From positions 992,001 to 1,056,000 of the forward strand of contig CAWIUT010000001.1 in the NCBI GenBank assembly GCA_963839365.1: a DNA stretch of 64,000 nt. Direction: 5' to 3'. The position numbers were made by a program, and so were the translations under genes. Of this stretch, positions 8,221 through 20,186 are shown piece by piece (position 1 is the first letter of the stretch; every line of letters starts with the position of its first letter). Origin of the DNA: DASSKA01 sp963839365 (GTDB lineage Bacteria; Actinomycetota; Actinomycetes; Propionibacteriales; Nocardioidaceae). The notes beneath the pieces were generated by a model. That model saw nothing but the letters and a program-made list of their open reading frames with translations. It made no database searches and had not been told where the DNA came from.

Positions 8221-9792
8221 TCAGCACCTCACGTTGTGGTCGGGGACCTTCCCGGCGACCAGGTAGGACTCCACGGTGTTGTCCACGCAGGCGTTGCCGG
8301 CGTGGTAGCCGGTGTGCCCGTCCCCGTTGCGTGTGACCAGGATGCCCGACTGGAGCTGGTGGGCCAGCGCCCGGGCCCACACCAGCGGGGTCGCCGGGTC
8401 CCGGGTGGTGCCGATCACCAGGATCGGCGCCGCGCCCCTGGCGTGGATGGGGCCGGGCACCCGGCCGGTGTGAATCGGCCAGGTCGAGCAGGTGGACAGG
8501 CCGTAGGCGAAGATCTTGCCGAAGGTCGGGGAGGCCTTCTCGAACTGCGGGAAGTACTTCGGCACCTGGCTGCTCGGGATCGAGTCGTCGTGGTCGAGGC
8601 AGTTGATGTCGTACAACGCCTCCGTCGAGTTGTCGGTGTAGCCGTTCGGCCCGCGCTGGGTGTAGGCGTCCGACAGCGCTAGCAGCACCGACCCGTTGCC
8701 GGCGAACGCCGCCTGCAGCGCGTTGTCCAGGATCGGCCAGTACTTCTTGTTGTACAGCGGCGCCCAGATGCCCATCACCGCAAGGCCCAGGGTGAGCTTG
8801 CGGCCGCCGGAGCCGGGCAGCGGGTGCGCCTCCAGGTTGTGCAGGAGCTGCTGGATGCGCGCCTCGCCGGCGTTCACGGTGGCGCCGAGGAAGCAGCTGC
8901 CCTGGTCGACGCAGTGCCCGATGTAGGAGCGCAGCGCGACCTCGAACCCGTGCGCCTGCACCAGGTTCAGCTGGTACGTCGACAGCGACGGGTCCAGCGC
9001 CCCGTCCAGCACCATCCGGCCGACCCGGTGCGGGAACAGCCCGGCGTAGGTGGCGCCCAGGAAGGTGCCGTACGACGCGCCGAAGTAGGTCAGCTTGGGC
9101 TCGCGCAGCACCGCCCGCAGCACGTCCATGTCCCGGGCCGCCTCCTTGGTGGAGATGTGCCCGGCAAGCGCGCCGCTGTCCTTCACGCAGCCGCGGCCGA
9201 ACTGGGCCAGCATGTGGTCCGAGCGCCGGACCTCCGCCGGGGTGTTGGGGTCGGGGTCGGAGGCCAGGAACACGTCGAGCTGGTGGTCGGTCAGGCACTG
9301 CACCGGGGTGCTCTCCCCCACCCCGCGCGGGTCGAAGCCGACGATGTTGAAGTTGTCGCGCAGCGCCTTGCCGAAGTAGGCGGCGGCGTTCGCGGCGTAG
9401 TCGATGCCCGACCCGCCGGGCCCGCCGGGGTTGACCACCAGGTCCTGCGAGGTGCCGGCCGGGTGCAGCGCTGGCACCTCGAGCACCGCCAGGCTGATCT
9501 GCCTGCCCGCGGGGTGCGCATAGTCCAGCGGCACCTTGATCCGGGTGCACCGGTCCCCGTTGCGGCACGGGTGCCAGGACGGCTGCTGCTGGTAGTAGCG
9601 CCCCAGGCCGGCCGGCACGGCGGGCTGCTGGGCCGTCGTGGGCGCCACCGGGCTCGGCTTCAGCGTCGACGCCGGCGTCGCGCCGTGGTTGTGCGGGCCG
9701 AGAGAGCAGCCGGCCACCGTCAGCGCGAGTACGACGGACAGGGCGGTCGCGGCGAGCAGCCGGGGACGCGCGGTTCGCAGCGACACAGACAC
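8221..9792 (-). CDS. Secreted alpha/beta-hydrolase lipoprotein, tripeptidyl-aminopeptidase (TAP) family
   Basis: 523 residues. The N-terminus is a lipoprotein signal (Arg-rich start, hydrophobic core, lipobox LTVAGC with Cys29). The mature part has the oxyanion region VVNPGGPGGSG, nucleophile elbow GASYGTF, an Asp in GTTRDPATP and a His in GDGHTGYH, the order of Streptomyces tripeptidyl aminopeptidases and the TAP-like C-terminal domain. Predicted to be anchored outside the membrane and to trim peptides from the N-terminus; a general esterase is an alternative. The agmatinase-like gene follows 4 bp downstream. Confidence 0.85.
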   Translation of the reverse strand: MSVSLRTARPRLLAATALSVVLALTVAGCSLGPHNHGATPASTLKPSPVAPTTAQQPAVPAGLGRYYQQQPSWHPCRNGDRCTRIKVPLDYAHPAGRQISLAVLEVPALHPAGTSQDLVVNPGGPGGSGIDYAANAAAYFGKALRDNFNIVGFDPRGVGESTPVQCLTDHQLDVFLASDPDPNTPAEVRRSDHMLAQFGRGCVKDSGALAGHISTKEAARDMDVLRAVLREPKLTYFGASYGTFLGATYAGLFPHRVGRMVLDGALDPSLSTYQLNLVQAHGFEVALRSYIGHCVDQGSCFLGATVNAGEARIQQLLHNLEAHPLPGSGGRKLTLGLAVMGIWAPLYNKKYWPILDNALQAAFAGNGSVLLALSDAYTQRGPNGYTDNSTEALYDINCLDHDDSIPSSQVPKYFPQFEKASPTFGKIFAYGLSTCSTWPIHTGRVPGPIHARGAAPILVIGTTRDPATPLVWARALAHQLQSGILVTRNGDGHTGYHAGNACVDNTVESYLVAGKVPDHNVRC

Positions 9793-9881
9793 GCCCTCAC
9801 CCTCTCATCCCCCGCTCGCGCCGGGCACCGAAACCAGCCGACCCCCGCGCGCGGCTGGCCAGCACTGCCGCTCAGGCACGG

Positions 9882-11066
9882 TCAGACCCGCAGCGCCACC
9901 ATCATCGACTCCAGGGCGAGCAGCGGCGTGGTGTTGAACTCGGTCATCTGCTCCCGGGCGGTGAACACCGCGTCGATGCGGCGCAGGTTGCTCTCCGGGC
10001 TGGTGCGGCCGACCAGCTCCGCGATCTGGGGGCGCAGCTCCTCGTTGACCAGCTCGCCGCGGGCGCCGGTCTGCACCGCGATGGCGTCCCGGTAGACCGA
10101 CAGCAGGTCCATCAGGCAACGGTCCACCACGTCCAGGATCCGCCGCTTCGCGCGCAGGTCCTGGCTGCGCTTCAGGTCGGCCATCGCGGCCTTGTAGCTG
10201 CGCGAGGAGCGGGACTTCTGGTCCGCGCCGTAGATCCCCTCCAGGGAGCCCTTCTCCCGCGCGTTCACCTGCTCGGTGACCGCGGCGGTCTCGTCCTTGG
10301 CCAGGTCGACCAGGTTCGCAGCGGCGTTCATGCACGCCCCGAGGGAGGTCAGCCCGATCGGCATGCTGACCACCTCGTGCCGTCGGTTGCGGGTCGCCTC
10401 GTCGAGGGCCAGCGCCTTGGCCCGGCCGATGTGCCCCTGGCTGGCGCGGGCCGCGGCCGCCGCGATCGGCTCGGGGATGCCGTGCTCCCGCACCAGGAAC
10501 CCGGTGACCTGCCCGGTGCTCGGGGTGCTGAGCACCACGGTGCGACACCGGGACCGGATGGTGGGCAGCACGTCCTCGACGGTCGGCGCGCACAGCAGCC
10601 ACACGGTGCGCGGGGTGGGCTCCTCGATCGCCTTGAGCAACGCGTTGCCGGAGGCGTCGTTGAGCCGGTCGGCGTCCTCGACCATCATCACCTGCCACCG
10701 GCGCCCCACCGGCGCGAGCGCCGAGCGCAGCACCAGCTCACGCACGTCGTCCACACGGATCACCGAGGTCTCGGTGCGGGTCACGCTGACATCGGCGTGC
10801 GACCCGGCCAGCGCGGTCAGGCAGGCCTGGCAGTGCCCGCAGCCGCCCTGCTCGCACTGCAGCGCCGCGGCGAACGCCATCGCCGCGTTCGAGCGCCCCG
10901 ACCCGGGTGGGCCGGTGAACAGCCAGGCGTGGGTCATGCCCTGCCCGGCGGCCGCCTTCTGCAGCGTGGCGACGGCGTGGTCCTGGCCGACCAGCCGGGA
11001 CCACACGCTCCGCGTCTCGACGGGACCGGCGGCTGGGTCCACTGCGGGGCTCGTCCCGGGGCTCAC
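9882..11066 (-). CDS. holB: DNA polymerase III clamp-loader subunit delta'
   Basis: 394 residues. Seen: the AAA+ N-terminal domain with P-loop GPPGSGRS (51-59), where Arg replaces the catalytic Lys as in other delta' subunits, a zinc module with Cys71, Cys76, Cys79 and Cys82, the VEDADRLN box, and an SRC motif (IRSRCRT). Known: delta' is the stator of the clamp loader that opens the beta clamp. The GTG start overlaps the stop of the MFS-dTMP kinase gene by 4 bp; the tmk-holB pairing is conserved in bacteria. Confidence 0.93.
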   Translation of the reverse strand: MSPGTSPAVDPAAGPVETRSVWSRLVGQDHAVATLQKAAAGQGMTHAWLFTGPPGSGRSNAAMAFAAALQCEQGGCGHCQACLTALAGSHADVSVTRTETSVIRVDDVRELVLRSALAPVGRRWQVMMVEDADRLNDASGNALLKAIEEPTPRTVWLLCAPTVEDVLPTIRSRCRTVVLSTPSTGQVTGFLVREHGIPEPIAAAAARASQGHIGRAKALALDEATRNRRHEVVSMPIGLTSLGACMNAAANLVDLAKDETAAVTEQVNAREKGSLEGIYGADQKSRSSRSYKAAMADLKRSQDLRAKRRILDVVDRCLMDLLSVYRDAIAVQTGARGELVNEELRPQIAELVGRTSPESNLRRIDAVFTAREQMTEFNTTPLLALESMMVALRV

Positions 11067-13198
11067 TCGACCCGCCCCTTCGCCGGATCGGCGGCCGGAT
11101 CGGTCACCGGGCCGGATGCCGGATCGGGCACAGTCTCGTCCACCAGGGTGGGCGCCGGCGTCCGGGTCGCTTGGCCGAGCAGCGGGACGACCCGCTCCCG
11201 CACCGCCGCCTCGATCTCGTCCGGCGGCCGTCGGGCGTCCACGACCAGGTAGTGCTCCGGCTCGGCGGAGGCCAGCTGCAAGAACGCCCGTCGCACCCGT
11301 TCGTGGAACTCCAGCGACTCGGCCTCGATCCGGTCCCGCTCGTGGAACCGGGTCAGCCCGGTCTGCGGCGGCAGGTCCAGCAGCACGGTCAGGTGCGGGC
11401 GCAGATCACCCGTGGCCCAGCGGGCCACCCGCTCCAGCTCCCGGGCGCTCAGCGCCCGCCCCGCGCCCTGGTAGGCCAGCGTGGAGTCGACGTACCGGTC
11501 GGTGACCACCACCCCGCCCCGGGTCAGCGCCGGCTCCACCACCGACTCCACGTGCTCGGCCTTGTCCGCGGCGTAGAGCAGCGCCTCGGTGCGGTGCGAG
11601 ATCCGGCCGGTGGCCGGATCCAGCACGATCCCGCGCAGCTTCTTGCCCACCTCGGTGTCGCCCGGCTCATGGGTCAGCAGTACGTCGTACCCGTCCGCCC
11701 GCAACCAGTCCGCGAGCCGCCGCGCCTGGGTGGACTTGCCGGCTCCCTCGCCGCCCTCGAGCGCGACGAACGCTCCGGTGGCGGCGTAGACCCCCACCGG
11801 GCTGGTGAACGCGCTGCGCAGATCGGTCATGAGCGGGATCCCCTTGCGGTCGTCCATCTGACGGTAGGACGTCACGCCGACAGCGGTCATGAAGCAGGCG
11901 GCGATCAAGAAGGTGAAGGACGCGCCGTTGTAGGTGAGGATCCCCTGTCCCGCCGCGTTGCGGGGCCCGAAGCTGTGCGTGCCGATCGCGCCCGCGATCA
12001 GCGGCGCAGCGGCGAGCACCAGGGCCAGCGACAGCCGGATCAGCGAGTTCACGAACGCGAAGGTGCGGCCACGGAGGTCGTTGGGCACTTCCAGGCCGAG
12101 CAGCGTGTTGCCGGTGACCCAGGCGACGCCGCTGCAGAAGCCCAGCACCACGGTGAGCAGGGTGGTGATGACCAGCTGCTGCACCAGCGCCAGCGGGAAC
12201 AGCAGCAGCCCGGCCATGGTCAGCGAGAGCCCGAACAGTCGCCGCCGGGACAGCCCGTGCAGCAGCCGGGGCCCGCGCCACATGCCCAGCCCGAGGCCGA
12301 GGAAGACGGTGCCGAACAGCACGCCGTAGCCGGGGTTGCCGCCGCCCAGGTCCGACACGAACGTGCGGGCCAGGCCGATCACCACGCCGCCGGCGCCGAA
12401 CGCGCCGACGATGCCGATCACCAGACCGCGCACGACCGGGGTGTTGCGCACGTACGACAACCCGTCGAGGATCACCCGCACGGCGCTGCTGCCGTGCTCG
12501 ACGTCCGCGGGGCCCCGGGGGATGTGCCGCAGGAACGCGATCACCACCCCGGAGACCACGAACGACAGCGCGTCGAAGTAGATGGCCAGGTCGACCGGGC
12601 CGCGGTGGAACCAGCCGAACAGGTTCGAGTACAGCTTGTCGGCCAGGGTCAGCGCGGTGAACAGGGCGGCCGCCGGCAGCGCCGACCCGTACGTCGTGGC
12701 GAGGCTGATCTGGTTGGCGGCCTCCAGACGCTCCCGCGGCACCAGGTTCGGCACGGTGGCGTCCTTCGCGGGCCCCCACACCAGGCTGACCGCCTCGACC
12801 AGCACGGTCACGATGAAGATCCACCACAGCGTGCCGACGATCGGGATGGTCAAGAACAGCGCGCCGCGGATGAAGTCGCCCCAGATCAGGGTCTGCCGCC
12901 GGTCCAGCCGGTCGGCGACGTACCCGGCGATCGGGCCCATCACCAGCGCCGGCAGCACCCGCAGGAACAGCACGCCGGCGATGGCGTAGTTCTTCATGGC
13001 GTAAGACTCCACGCTCGCGTTCGCGAACGCGGTCAGCGCGAGCAGCCCCATCCAGTCGCCGAGGCTGGACAGCCCGAGGCCGATCCAGAGGTTGCGGAAG
13101 TCCCGGATCCGCAGCACCGCCGCCAGCGAGTGGGCAGGCGCATGCCGCAGTCCCTCGGCCAGCTCCGGGGCCGGCTTGGGTGGTTCGCGCCCAGTCAC
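11063..13198 (-). CDS. tmk: MFS transporter fused to thymidylate kinase
   Basis: 711 residues in two parts. Residues 1 to about 450 form a major-facilitator domain with about 12 hydrophobic segments and a cytoplasmic loop with DRLDRRQ. Residues 478 to about 675 are a complete dTMP kinase: P-loop GEGAGKST with Lys488, HEPG near 510, DRYVDST with the DRY motif near 567-573, and a LID region. The C-terminal 30 residues are a Pro/Asp/Ala-rich tail. Known: similar fusions occur in Streptomyces and other actinobacteria; the role of the transporter half is unknown. The GTG start has no Shine-Dalgarno but has TAGGGT (13205-13210) 6 nt upstream, indicating a leaderless transcript. holB follows. Confidence 0.92.
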   Translation of the reverse strand: MTGREPPKPAPELAEGLRHAPAHSLAAVLRIRDFRNLWIGLGLSSLGDWMGLLALTAFANASVESYAMKNYAIAGVLFLRVLPALVMGPIAGYVADRLDRRQTLIWGDFIRGALFLTIPIVGTLWWIFIVTVLVEAVSLVWGPAKDATVPNLVPRERLEAANQISLATTYGSALPAAALFTALTLADKLYSNLFGWFHRGPVDLAIYFDALSFVVSGVVIAFLRHIPRGPADVEHGSSAVRVILDGLSYVRNTPVVRGLVIGIVGAFGAGGVVIGLARTFVSDLGGGNPGYGVLFGTVFLGLGLGMWRGPRLLHGLSRRRLFGLSLTMAGLLLFPLALVQQLVITTLLTVVLGFCSGVAWVTGNTLLGLEVPNDLRGRTFAFVNSLIRLSLALVLAAAPLIAGAIGTHSFGPRNAAGQGILTYNGASFTFLIAACFMTAVGVTSYRQMDDRKGIPLMTDLRSAFTSPVGVYAATGAFVALEGGEGAGKSTQARRLADWLRADGYDVLLTHEPGDTEVGKKLRGIVLDPATGRISHRTEALLYAADKAEHVESVVEPALTRGGVVVTDRYVDSTLAYQGAGRALSARELERVARWATGDLRPHLTVLLDLPPQTGLTRFHERDRIEAESLEFHERVRRAFLQLASAEPEHYLVVDARRPPDEIEAAVRERVVPLLGQATRTPAPTLVDETVPDPASGPVTDPAADPAKGRVE

Positions 13199-13271
13199 GG
13201 CTTCACCCTAACCGCGTCGGCCCGCCGGCGAGCCGACCCCTGGACCGGCCTGCGGACCCGGAAAGAACGCC

Positions 13272-16046
13272 TCAGCCCTTCTTCGCGGCGGACTTCCCCG
13301 TTGTCCGCTTCGTGGTCTTCTTCGCGGTCTTCTTCGTGGCCTTCTTCGTGCCCTTCTTCGCACCGCGCTTCTTCGGCGCCGGGCCCTTGGCGCGCTTCTC
13401 CGCGAGCAGCTCGGCGGCGCGTTCCAGCGAGACGGTCCCTTCGTCGTCCCCCTGGCGCAGGGTGGCGTTGTACTCACCGTCGGTGACGTAGGGGCCGAAC
13501 CGGCCGCTCTTGACGGTGACCGTCTTGCCGGTCTCCGGGTCGGCGCCGAGCTCGCGGCCCGGGCTGGCCGCCCGGCCGCGCCGCTTCGGCTCGGCGAAGA
13601 TCTTCAGCGCCTCCTCGAGCGTGATCGTGAGCAGCTTCTCCTCCGAGTCGATGGACCGGGAGTCGCTGCCCTTCTTGAGATAGGGGCCGTAGCGGCCGTT
13701 CTGCGCGGTGATCTCCTGCTCGGAGCCCGGGTCGGTGCCCACCACCCGCGGCAGGCTGAGCAACCGCAGCGCGTCCTCGAGGGTGATCGCGTCCAGGGTC
13801 ATGGACTTGAACAGCGAGGAGGTGCGCGGCTTCTTGCCCTTCGGCGCGTCCTCGGGCAGCACCTCGGTCACGAAGGGGCCGAACCGGCCGTTCTTGGCCA
13901 CGATCGCCAGCCCGGTGTCCGGGTGCGTGCCGAGCTGCTTCTCCTCGCCCGCCGGGTTCGCCAGCAGCTCCTGGGCCTTCTGCTCGGTGAGCTCGTCGGG
14001 CGGCAGGTCCTCGGGAACGTTGGCCCGCTTGCCGTCCTTGGTCTCGATATAGGGCCCGTAGCGGCCGACCCGCAGGTCGATGCCGTCCGTGATCGGGAAG
14101 GTGGCCAGCTCCCGGGCGTCGATCTCACCGAGCTCGCTGACCAGCTGCTTGAGGCCCTCCACGTCGCCGCTGCCGAAGTAGAACTCCGCCAGCTCGGTGT
14201 TGCGGTCCCGCCGCCCGGCGGCGATCTGGTCGAGCACGTCCTCCATCGTCGCGGTGAACTCGTACGACACCAGCCGGCTGAAGTGCTCCTCGAGCAGCCG
14301 GATCACCGAGAACGCCAGCCACGCCGGGACCAGCGCGGTGCCCTTCTTGTACACGTAGCCGCGGTTGAGGATGGTGCCGATGATCGAGGCGTACGTCGAC
14401 GGCCGGCCGATCTCGCGCTGCTCCAGCTCCCGCACCAAGGTGGCCTCGGTGTAGCGGGCCGGCGGCTTGGTCTCGTGGCCGGCTGCCTGCAGGGCGGCCG
14501 CGGTGACCGGGTCCCCCTCGGCCAGCGCGGGCAGCCGGGTCTCCCGGTCGTCGGACTCCGCCTCCGGGTCGTCGGATCCTTCGACGTACGCCTTGAGGAA
14601 GCCGTGGAAGGTGATCACCCGGCCGGACGCGGAGAACACCACGTCCTCCCCGGTCGCCGCCTGCGCGCCGAGCCGCACGGTGACCGAGCGGCCCTCCGCG
14701 TCGCGCATCTGGGAGGCCACCGTGCGCATCCAGATCAGCTCGTAGAGCCGGAACTCGTCACCGGACAGGCCGGTCTGGGCGGGGGTGCGGAAGGTCTCCC
14801 CGGCCGGCCGGATCGCCTCGTGCGCCTCCTGGGCGTTCTTGACCTTGGAGGTGTACTTGCGTGGCGCGTCCGGCAGGTAGTCACCGCCGTACAGCTCGCG
14901 CACCTGGTCGCGCGCCGCCGCGACCGCGGACTCCGACAGCGTGATCGAGTCGGTCCGCATGTAGGTGATGAAGCCGTTCTCGTACAGCCGCTGCGCCACC
15001 GACATGGTGCGCGAGGCGCCGAAACCGAGCTTGCGGGAGGCCTCCTGCTGCAGCGTGGTGGTCCGGAACGGCGCGTACGGCGAGCGGCGGTACGGCTTGG
15101 ACTCCACCGACCGGACCTCGAAGCCGGCCTCGCGCAGCCCCTCGACGAGCGCCTCCGCCCGGGACCGGTCCAGGTGCACCACCTTGGCCGGGCCGCCGTT
15201 CGACTGCGTCTCGGCGGGCCCGCCCTTCAGCTCGCCCTTCGCGGTGAAGTCCGAGCCGCGGGCCACCCGGGCCCCGTCCACGGAGTGCAGCCGGGCCGGG
15301 AACATCCGCGGGCCGGATTCGCCGGCGGCGGCTCCACTGTCGAACGTGCCTTCGAGGTCCCAGTAGGACGCGGCCTTGAAGGCCATCCGCTCGCGCTCGC
15401 GGTGGACCACGAGGCGGGTGGCCACCGACTGCACCCGGCCGGCCGACAGCCCGGACATGACCTTCTTCCACAGCACCGGGGAGACCTCGTAGCCGTAGAG
15501 CCGGTCCAGGATCCGCCGGGCCTCCTGCGCCTCCACCAGGTCCTGGTCGATGTCGCGGGGGTGCTCCACCGCCTCGGTGATCGCCTGCGGGGTGATCTCG
15601 TGGAACACCATGCGGCGCACCGGCACCTTCGGCTTGAGCTCGTCGTACAGGTGCCAGGCGATGGCCTCGCCCTCGCGGTCCTCGTCAGTGGCGAGGTAGA
15701 GCTCGGAGGCCTCCTTGAGCAGCCCCTTCAGCTTGGTGATGTGCGGCTTCTTGTCGCGGGACACGACGTAGTAGGGGGTGAACTCGTTGTCCACGTCCAC
15801 CCCGAGCCGCGCCCACGGCTGGCCCTTGATCTTGGCCGGGATGTCGGCCGCGCTCTGCGGCAGGTCACGGATGTGCCCGATCGAGGACTCCACGACGTAC
15901 CCGTGTCCGAGGTAGCCCGCGATCGTCTTCGCCTTGGCGGGCGACTCGACGATCACGAGCTTGGGGCCGGCTCCGTTGCCGGCAGCCCGTCCACTTTTGG
16001 CTGCCACGTGCGGGTGCTCCTCAGGGTTGTTGATACGCGCAGACAC
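13272..16046 (-). CDS. topA: DNA topoisomerase I
   Basis: 924 residues. Seen: a Toprim domain with VESPAKAKT (33-41) and the acidic DEDRE triad (121-125), the decatenation arch, active-site Tyr362 in GFITYMRTDS, and four C-terminal repeats carrying ...GRYGPY / GRFGPF motifs. The tail from about 880 is very Lys-rich (KKGTKKATKKTAKKT pattern), as in mycobacterial and Streptomyces enzymes, and aids processive relaxation. The GTG start at 16046 is 9 bp from the stop of the methyltransferase gene; a GTG 14 codons further in is a plausible alternative and leaves the Toprim domain intact. Confidence 0.96.
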   Translation of the reverse strand: MSARINNPEEHPHVAAKSGRAAGNGAGPKLVIVESPAKAKTIAGYLGHGYVVESSIGHIRDLPQSAADIPAKIKGQPWARLGVDVDNEFTPYYVVSRDKKPHITKLKGLLKEASELYLATDEDREGEAIAWHLYDELKPKVPVRRMVFHEITPQAITEAVEHPRDIDQDLVEAQEARRILDRLYGYEVSPVLWKKVMSGLSAGRVQSVATRLVVHRERERMAFKAASYWDLEGTFDSGAAAGESGPRMFPARLHSVDGARVARGSDFTAKGELKGGPAETQSNGGPAKVVHLDRSRAEALVEGLREAGFEVRSVESKPYRRSPYAPFRTTTLQQEASRKLGFGASRTMSVAQRLYENGFITYMRTDSITLSESAVAAARDQVRELYGGDYLPDAPRKYTSKVKNAQEAHEAIRPAGETFRTPAQTGLSGDEFRLYELIWMRTVASQMRDAEGRSVTVRLGAQAATGEDVVFSASGRVITFHGFLKAYVEGSDDPEAESDDRETRLPALAEGDPVTAAALQAAGHETKPPARYTEATLVRELEQREIGRPSTYASIIGTILNRGYVYKKGTALVPAWLAFSVIRLLEEHFSRLVSYEFTATMEDVLDQIAAGRRDRNTELAEFYFGSGDVEGLKQLVSELGEIDARELATFPITDGIDLRVGRYGPYIETKDGKRANVPEDLPPDELTEQKAQELLANPAGEEKQLGTHPDTGLAIVAKNGRFGPFVTEVLPEDAPKGKKPRTSSLFKSMTLDAITLEDALRLLSLPRVVGTDPGSEQEITAQNGRYGPYLKKGSDSRSIDSEEKLLTITLEEALKIFAEPKRRGRAASPGRELGADPETGKTVTVKSGRFGPYVTDGEYNATLRQGDDEGTVSLERAAELLAEKRAKGPAPKKRGAKKGTKKATKKTAKKTTKRTTGKSAAKKG

Positions 16047-16055
16047 GGTAACGCC

Positions 16056-17546
16056 TCAGCGCAAGTCCTCCCCGAGGAACCCGTCAGCGACCAGCTCCTG
16101 GACCGTGTCTTGAACCTGCGTTCGGATCCGGTCGCGCGGCTCGTCCAGCAGGTCGGCGACCGCATCCAGGATGGCCCCCAGGGTCAGGTCCCCGTCGCAG
16201 GCGCCGACCGCCGCGGCGGTGGCGGTGTCCACCTGTCTGGCCCGCCGCATCCCCCGCTGCTGGCGGAGCAGCAGCACCTCGGGGTCGCCCGCTCCGGGTG
16301 CCCCCACGGTCTCCTGCCGGACGTCGGCGCGCAGCGCCAGCCGCCGGCCGAGCAGGTCGGCGCTGTCCCGCAGCAGGTCAGTACGACGGGCCCAGGCGGC
16401 CACCTCGGCACCGATCGGCTGCTCCACCGCGAACGGCCACTCCTCCAGGCGCAGCTCGGGGTGGTCCCGGCCGGTGCGGCGCAGGTGCACCCAGCCGAAC
16501 CCCACCCCGTCGATGTGCTGCCCGGCGAACCAGGTCAGCCACGCGTCGTACCGCCGGGTGTAGTCCGGGCCGCCGTGCAGCCCGGCGTCCTTGAGCCAGA
16601 GCTCGATGTACTCCGCGGGGTCGGCGACCTCGCGCTGCACCACCCAGGCGTCGCAGCCGCTGCCGTGGATCCAGCCCGCGAGCCGCTCGGTCCAGGGTTG
16701 CCCCTCGACGTGCGCCCAGTTGGCCAGCACCTGGCCCCATCCGCCGGCCGCGAGGTGTCCGGGGATACCGGTGACCACCTGGCGGACCAGCTCGTCGCCG
16801 GGCAGTCCGGAGTCCCGGTAGACCAGCCGCTCCCCGTCGCCCGGCGCCACCACGAACGGCGGGTTGGTGACCACCAGCCCGAACCGCTCGCCCTGGACGG
16901 GCTCGAACAGGCTGCCGTCCCGGTAGTCGACCGCGAGGCCGTTCAGCGCCGCGGTGAGCCGGGCCATCCGCAACGCCCGGTCGTTGACGTCGGAGGCGAC
17001 CACCGTGCCCGCGTGCGCGGCCAGGTGCAGCGCCTGGACACCGCAGCCGGTGCCGAGGTCCCAGGCCCGCTCGACCGGGTCCCGGACGGTGAGCTGGGCC
17101 AGCGACGTGGAGGCGGAGCTGACCCCGAGCACGTGGTCGGCCGGGGTGGGCGCGCGGGCACCGTCCAGGCCGGGGGTCAGGTCGCTGACCACCCACCAGT
17201 CGTGGGTGTCGTCGGCGTAGGGGCGTACGTCGACGGCGGCCCGCAGCTCGCCTCCGGCCCGGACCAGCAGCCCGGCCCGGCACAGCGGCTCCACCAGCCC
17301 CGGCAGGGCGGCGTCGGCGGCCTGCTCCGGGACCGCCGCCTGCAGCGGCCACAGCCTGGTCAGCGTCTCGATGGGCGAGCCGCCGGCGGAGGCGCGCAAC
17401 CCGGGGACCGTCTCGTTGCGGGCCAGCGCGCGGTGCGCGACCGGGCCCAGCACAGCGGCCACCGTGTCGTGCACGTAGCCGGCAGCGGTCAACGCCTCCC
17501 GCAGACGGCTCACGTGGTCTGGCTCCAGGTTCAGCACGCGGCCCAT
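16056..17546 (-). CDS. Class I SAM-dependent methyltransferase (RsmC/PrmC-like, unknown target)
   Basis: About 496 residues. The central part holds a Rossmann methyltransferase: motif I WDLGTGCGVQALHLA, the acidic end of strand 2 (VASDVNDRAL), and the substrate motif NPPFV, which is typical of enzymes that methylate exocyclic amines of nucleobases or glutamine amides. The N-terminal 150 residues resemble a winged-helix/TPR-like region conserved with this family in actinobacteria next to topA. A G-rich SD (GGGGGAGG) touches ATG 17546 but sits 9 nt from an in-frame GTG at 17537, which may be the true start. The order hppA-methyltransferase-topA matches Streptomyces. Substrate unknown (rRNA, tRNA or protein). 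Confidence 0.8.
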   Translation of the reverse strand: MGRVLNLEPDHVSRLREALTAAGYVHDTVAAVLGPVAHRALARNETVPGLRASAGGSPIETLTRLWPLQAAVPEQAADAALPGLVEPLCRAGLLVRAGGELRAAVDVRPYADDTHDWWVVSDLTPGLDGARAPTPADHVLGVSSASTSLAQLTVRDPVERAWDLGTGCGVQALHLAAHAGTVVASDVNDRALRMARLTAALNGLAVDYRDGSLFEPVQGERFGLVVTNPPFVVAPGDGERLVYRDSGLPGDELVRQVVTGIPGHLAAGGWGQVLANWAHVEGQPWTERLAGWIHGSGCDAWVVQREVADPAEYIELWLKDAGLHGGPDYTRRYDAWLTWFAGQHIDGVGFGWVHLRRTGRDHPELRLEEWPFAVEQPIGAEVAAWARRTDLLRDSADLLGRRLALRADVRQETVGAPGAGDPEVLLLRQQRGMRRARQVDTATAAAVGACDGDLTLGAILDAVADLLDEPRDRIRTQVQDTVQELVADGFLGEDLR

Positions 17547-17607
17547 CCTCCCCCAGCGAAGAGCCGCCGGCCCGCACCCTCGCCCCGGCACCGCGGCCCG
17601 CGCACGG

Positions 17608-17642
17608 CACGGGGCCCACCGGCGCTGCCGGTGGGCCCCGTG
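17608..17642 (-). terminator. Perfect 16-bp hairpin downstream of hppA
   Basis: 17608-17623 and 17627-17642 are perfectly complementary with a 3-nt loop, 17 bp past the hppA stop. There is no U-tract, which is common for actinobacterial terminators. Likely the hppA transcript end. Confidence 0.7.
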
Positions 17643-17658
17643 TCGCCGTGCGTCGCGC

Positions 17659-19956
<2,298 letters not shown>

Positions 19957-20103
19957 TCGTCCTCCTCCGAGTGGGCCGGTGGCCCGTCACATGCGTCTGA
20001 CGTTCCGCGGCCCATCCCACGGAGGTCGGGACAGTGTGATCTGTCTCGCATTCAATGTGCACCGGAGTCTACGCAGATGACGAGGCGATAGGGCAGCAGA
20101 AAA

Positions 20104-20119
20104 TGTGGCGTAGACCACA
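20104..20119. promoter_or_regulatory. CRP-like palindrome upstream of hppA
   Basis: TGTGG-N6-CCACA is a perfect inverted repeat with the spacing of the CRP/GlxR consensus TGTGA-N6-TCACA, one base different in each half. It lies about 148 bp upstream of the hppA start. A Crp regulator is encoded in this window at 46148. Binding is a hypothesis. Confidence 0.4.
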
Positions 20120-20186
20120 CAATCCGGGGCGGACCCGTGGGTCCGGGCGCCCGGGGGACGCGCAGTCATCGAGAGGTCACGCAAGA

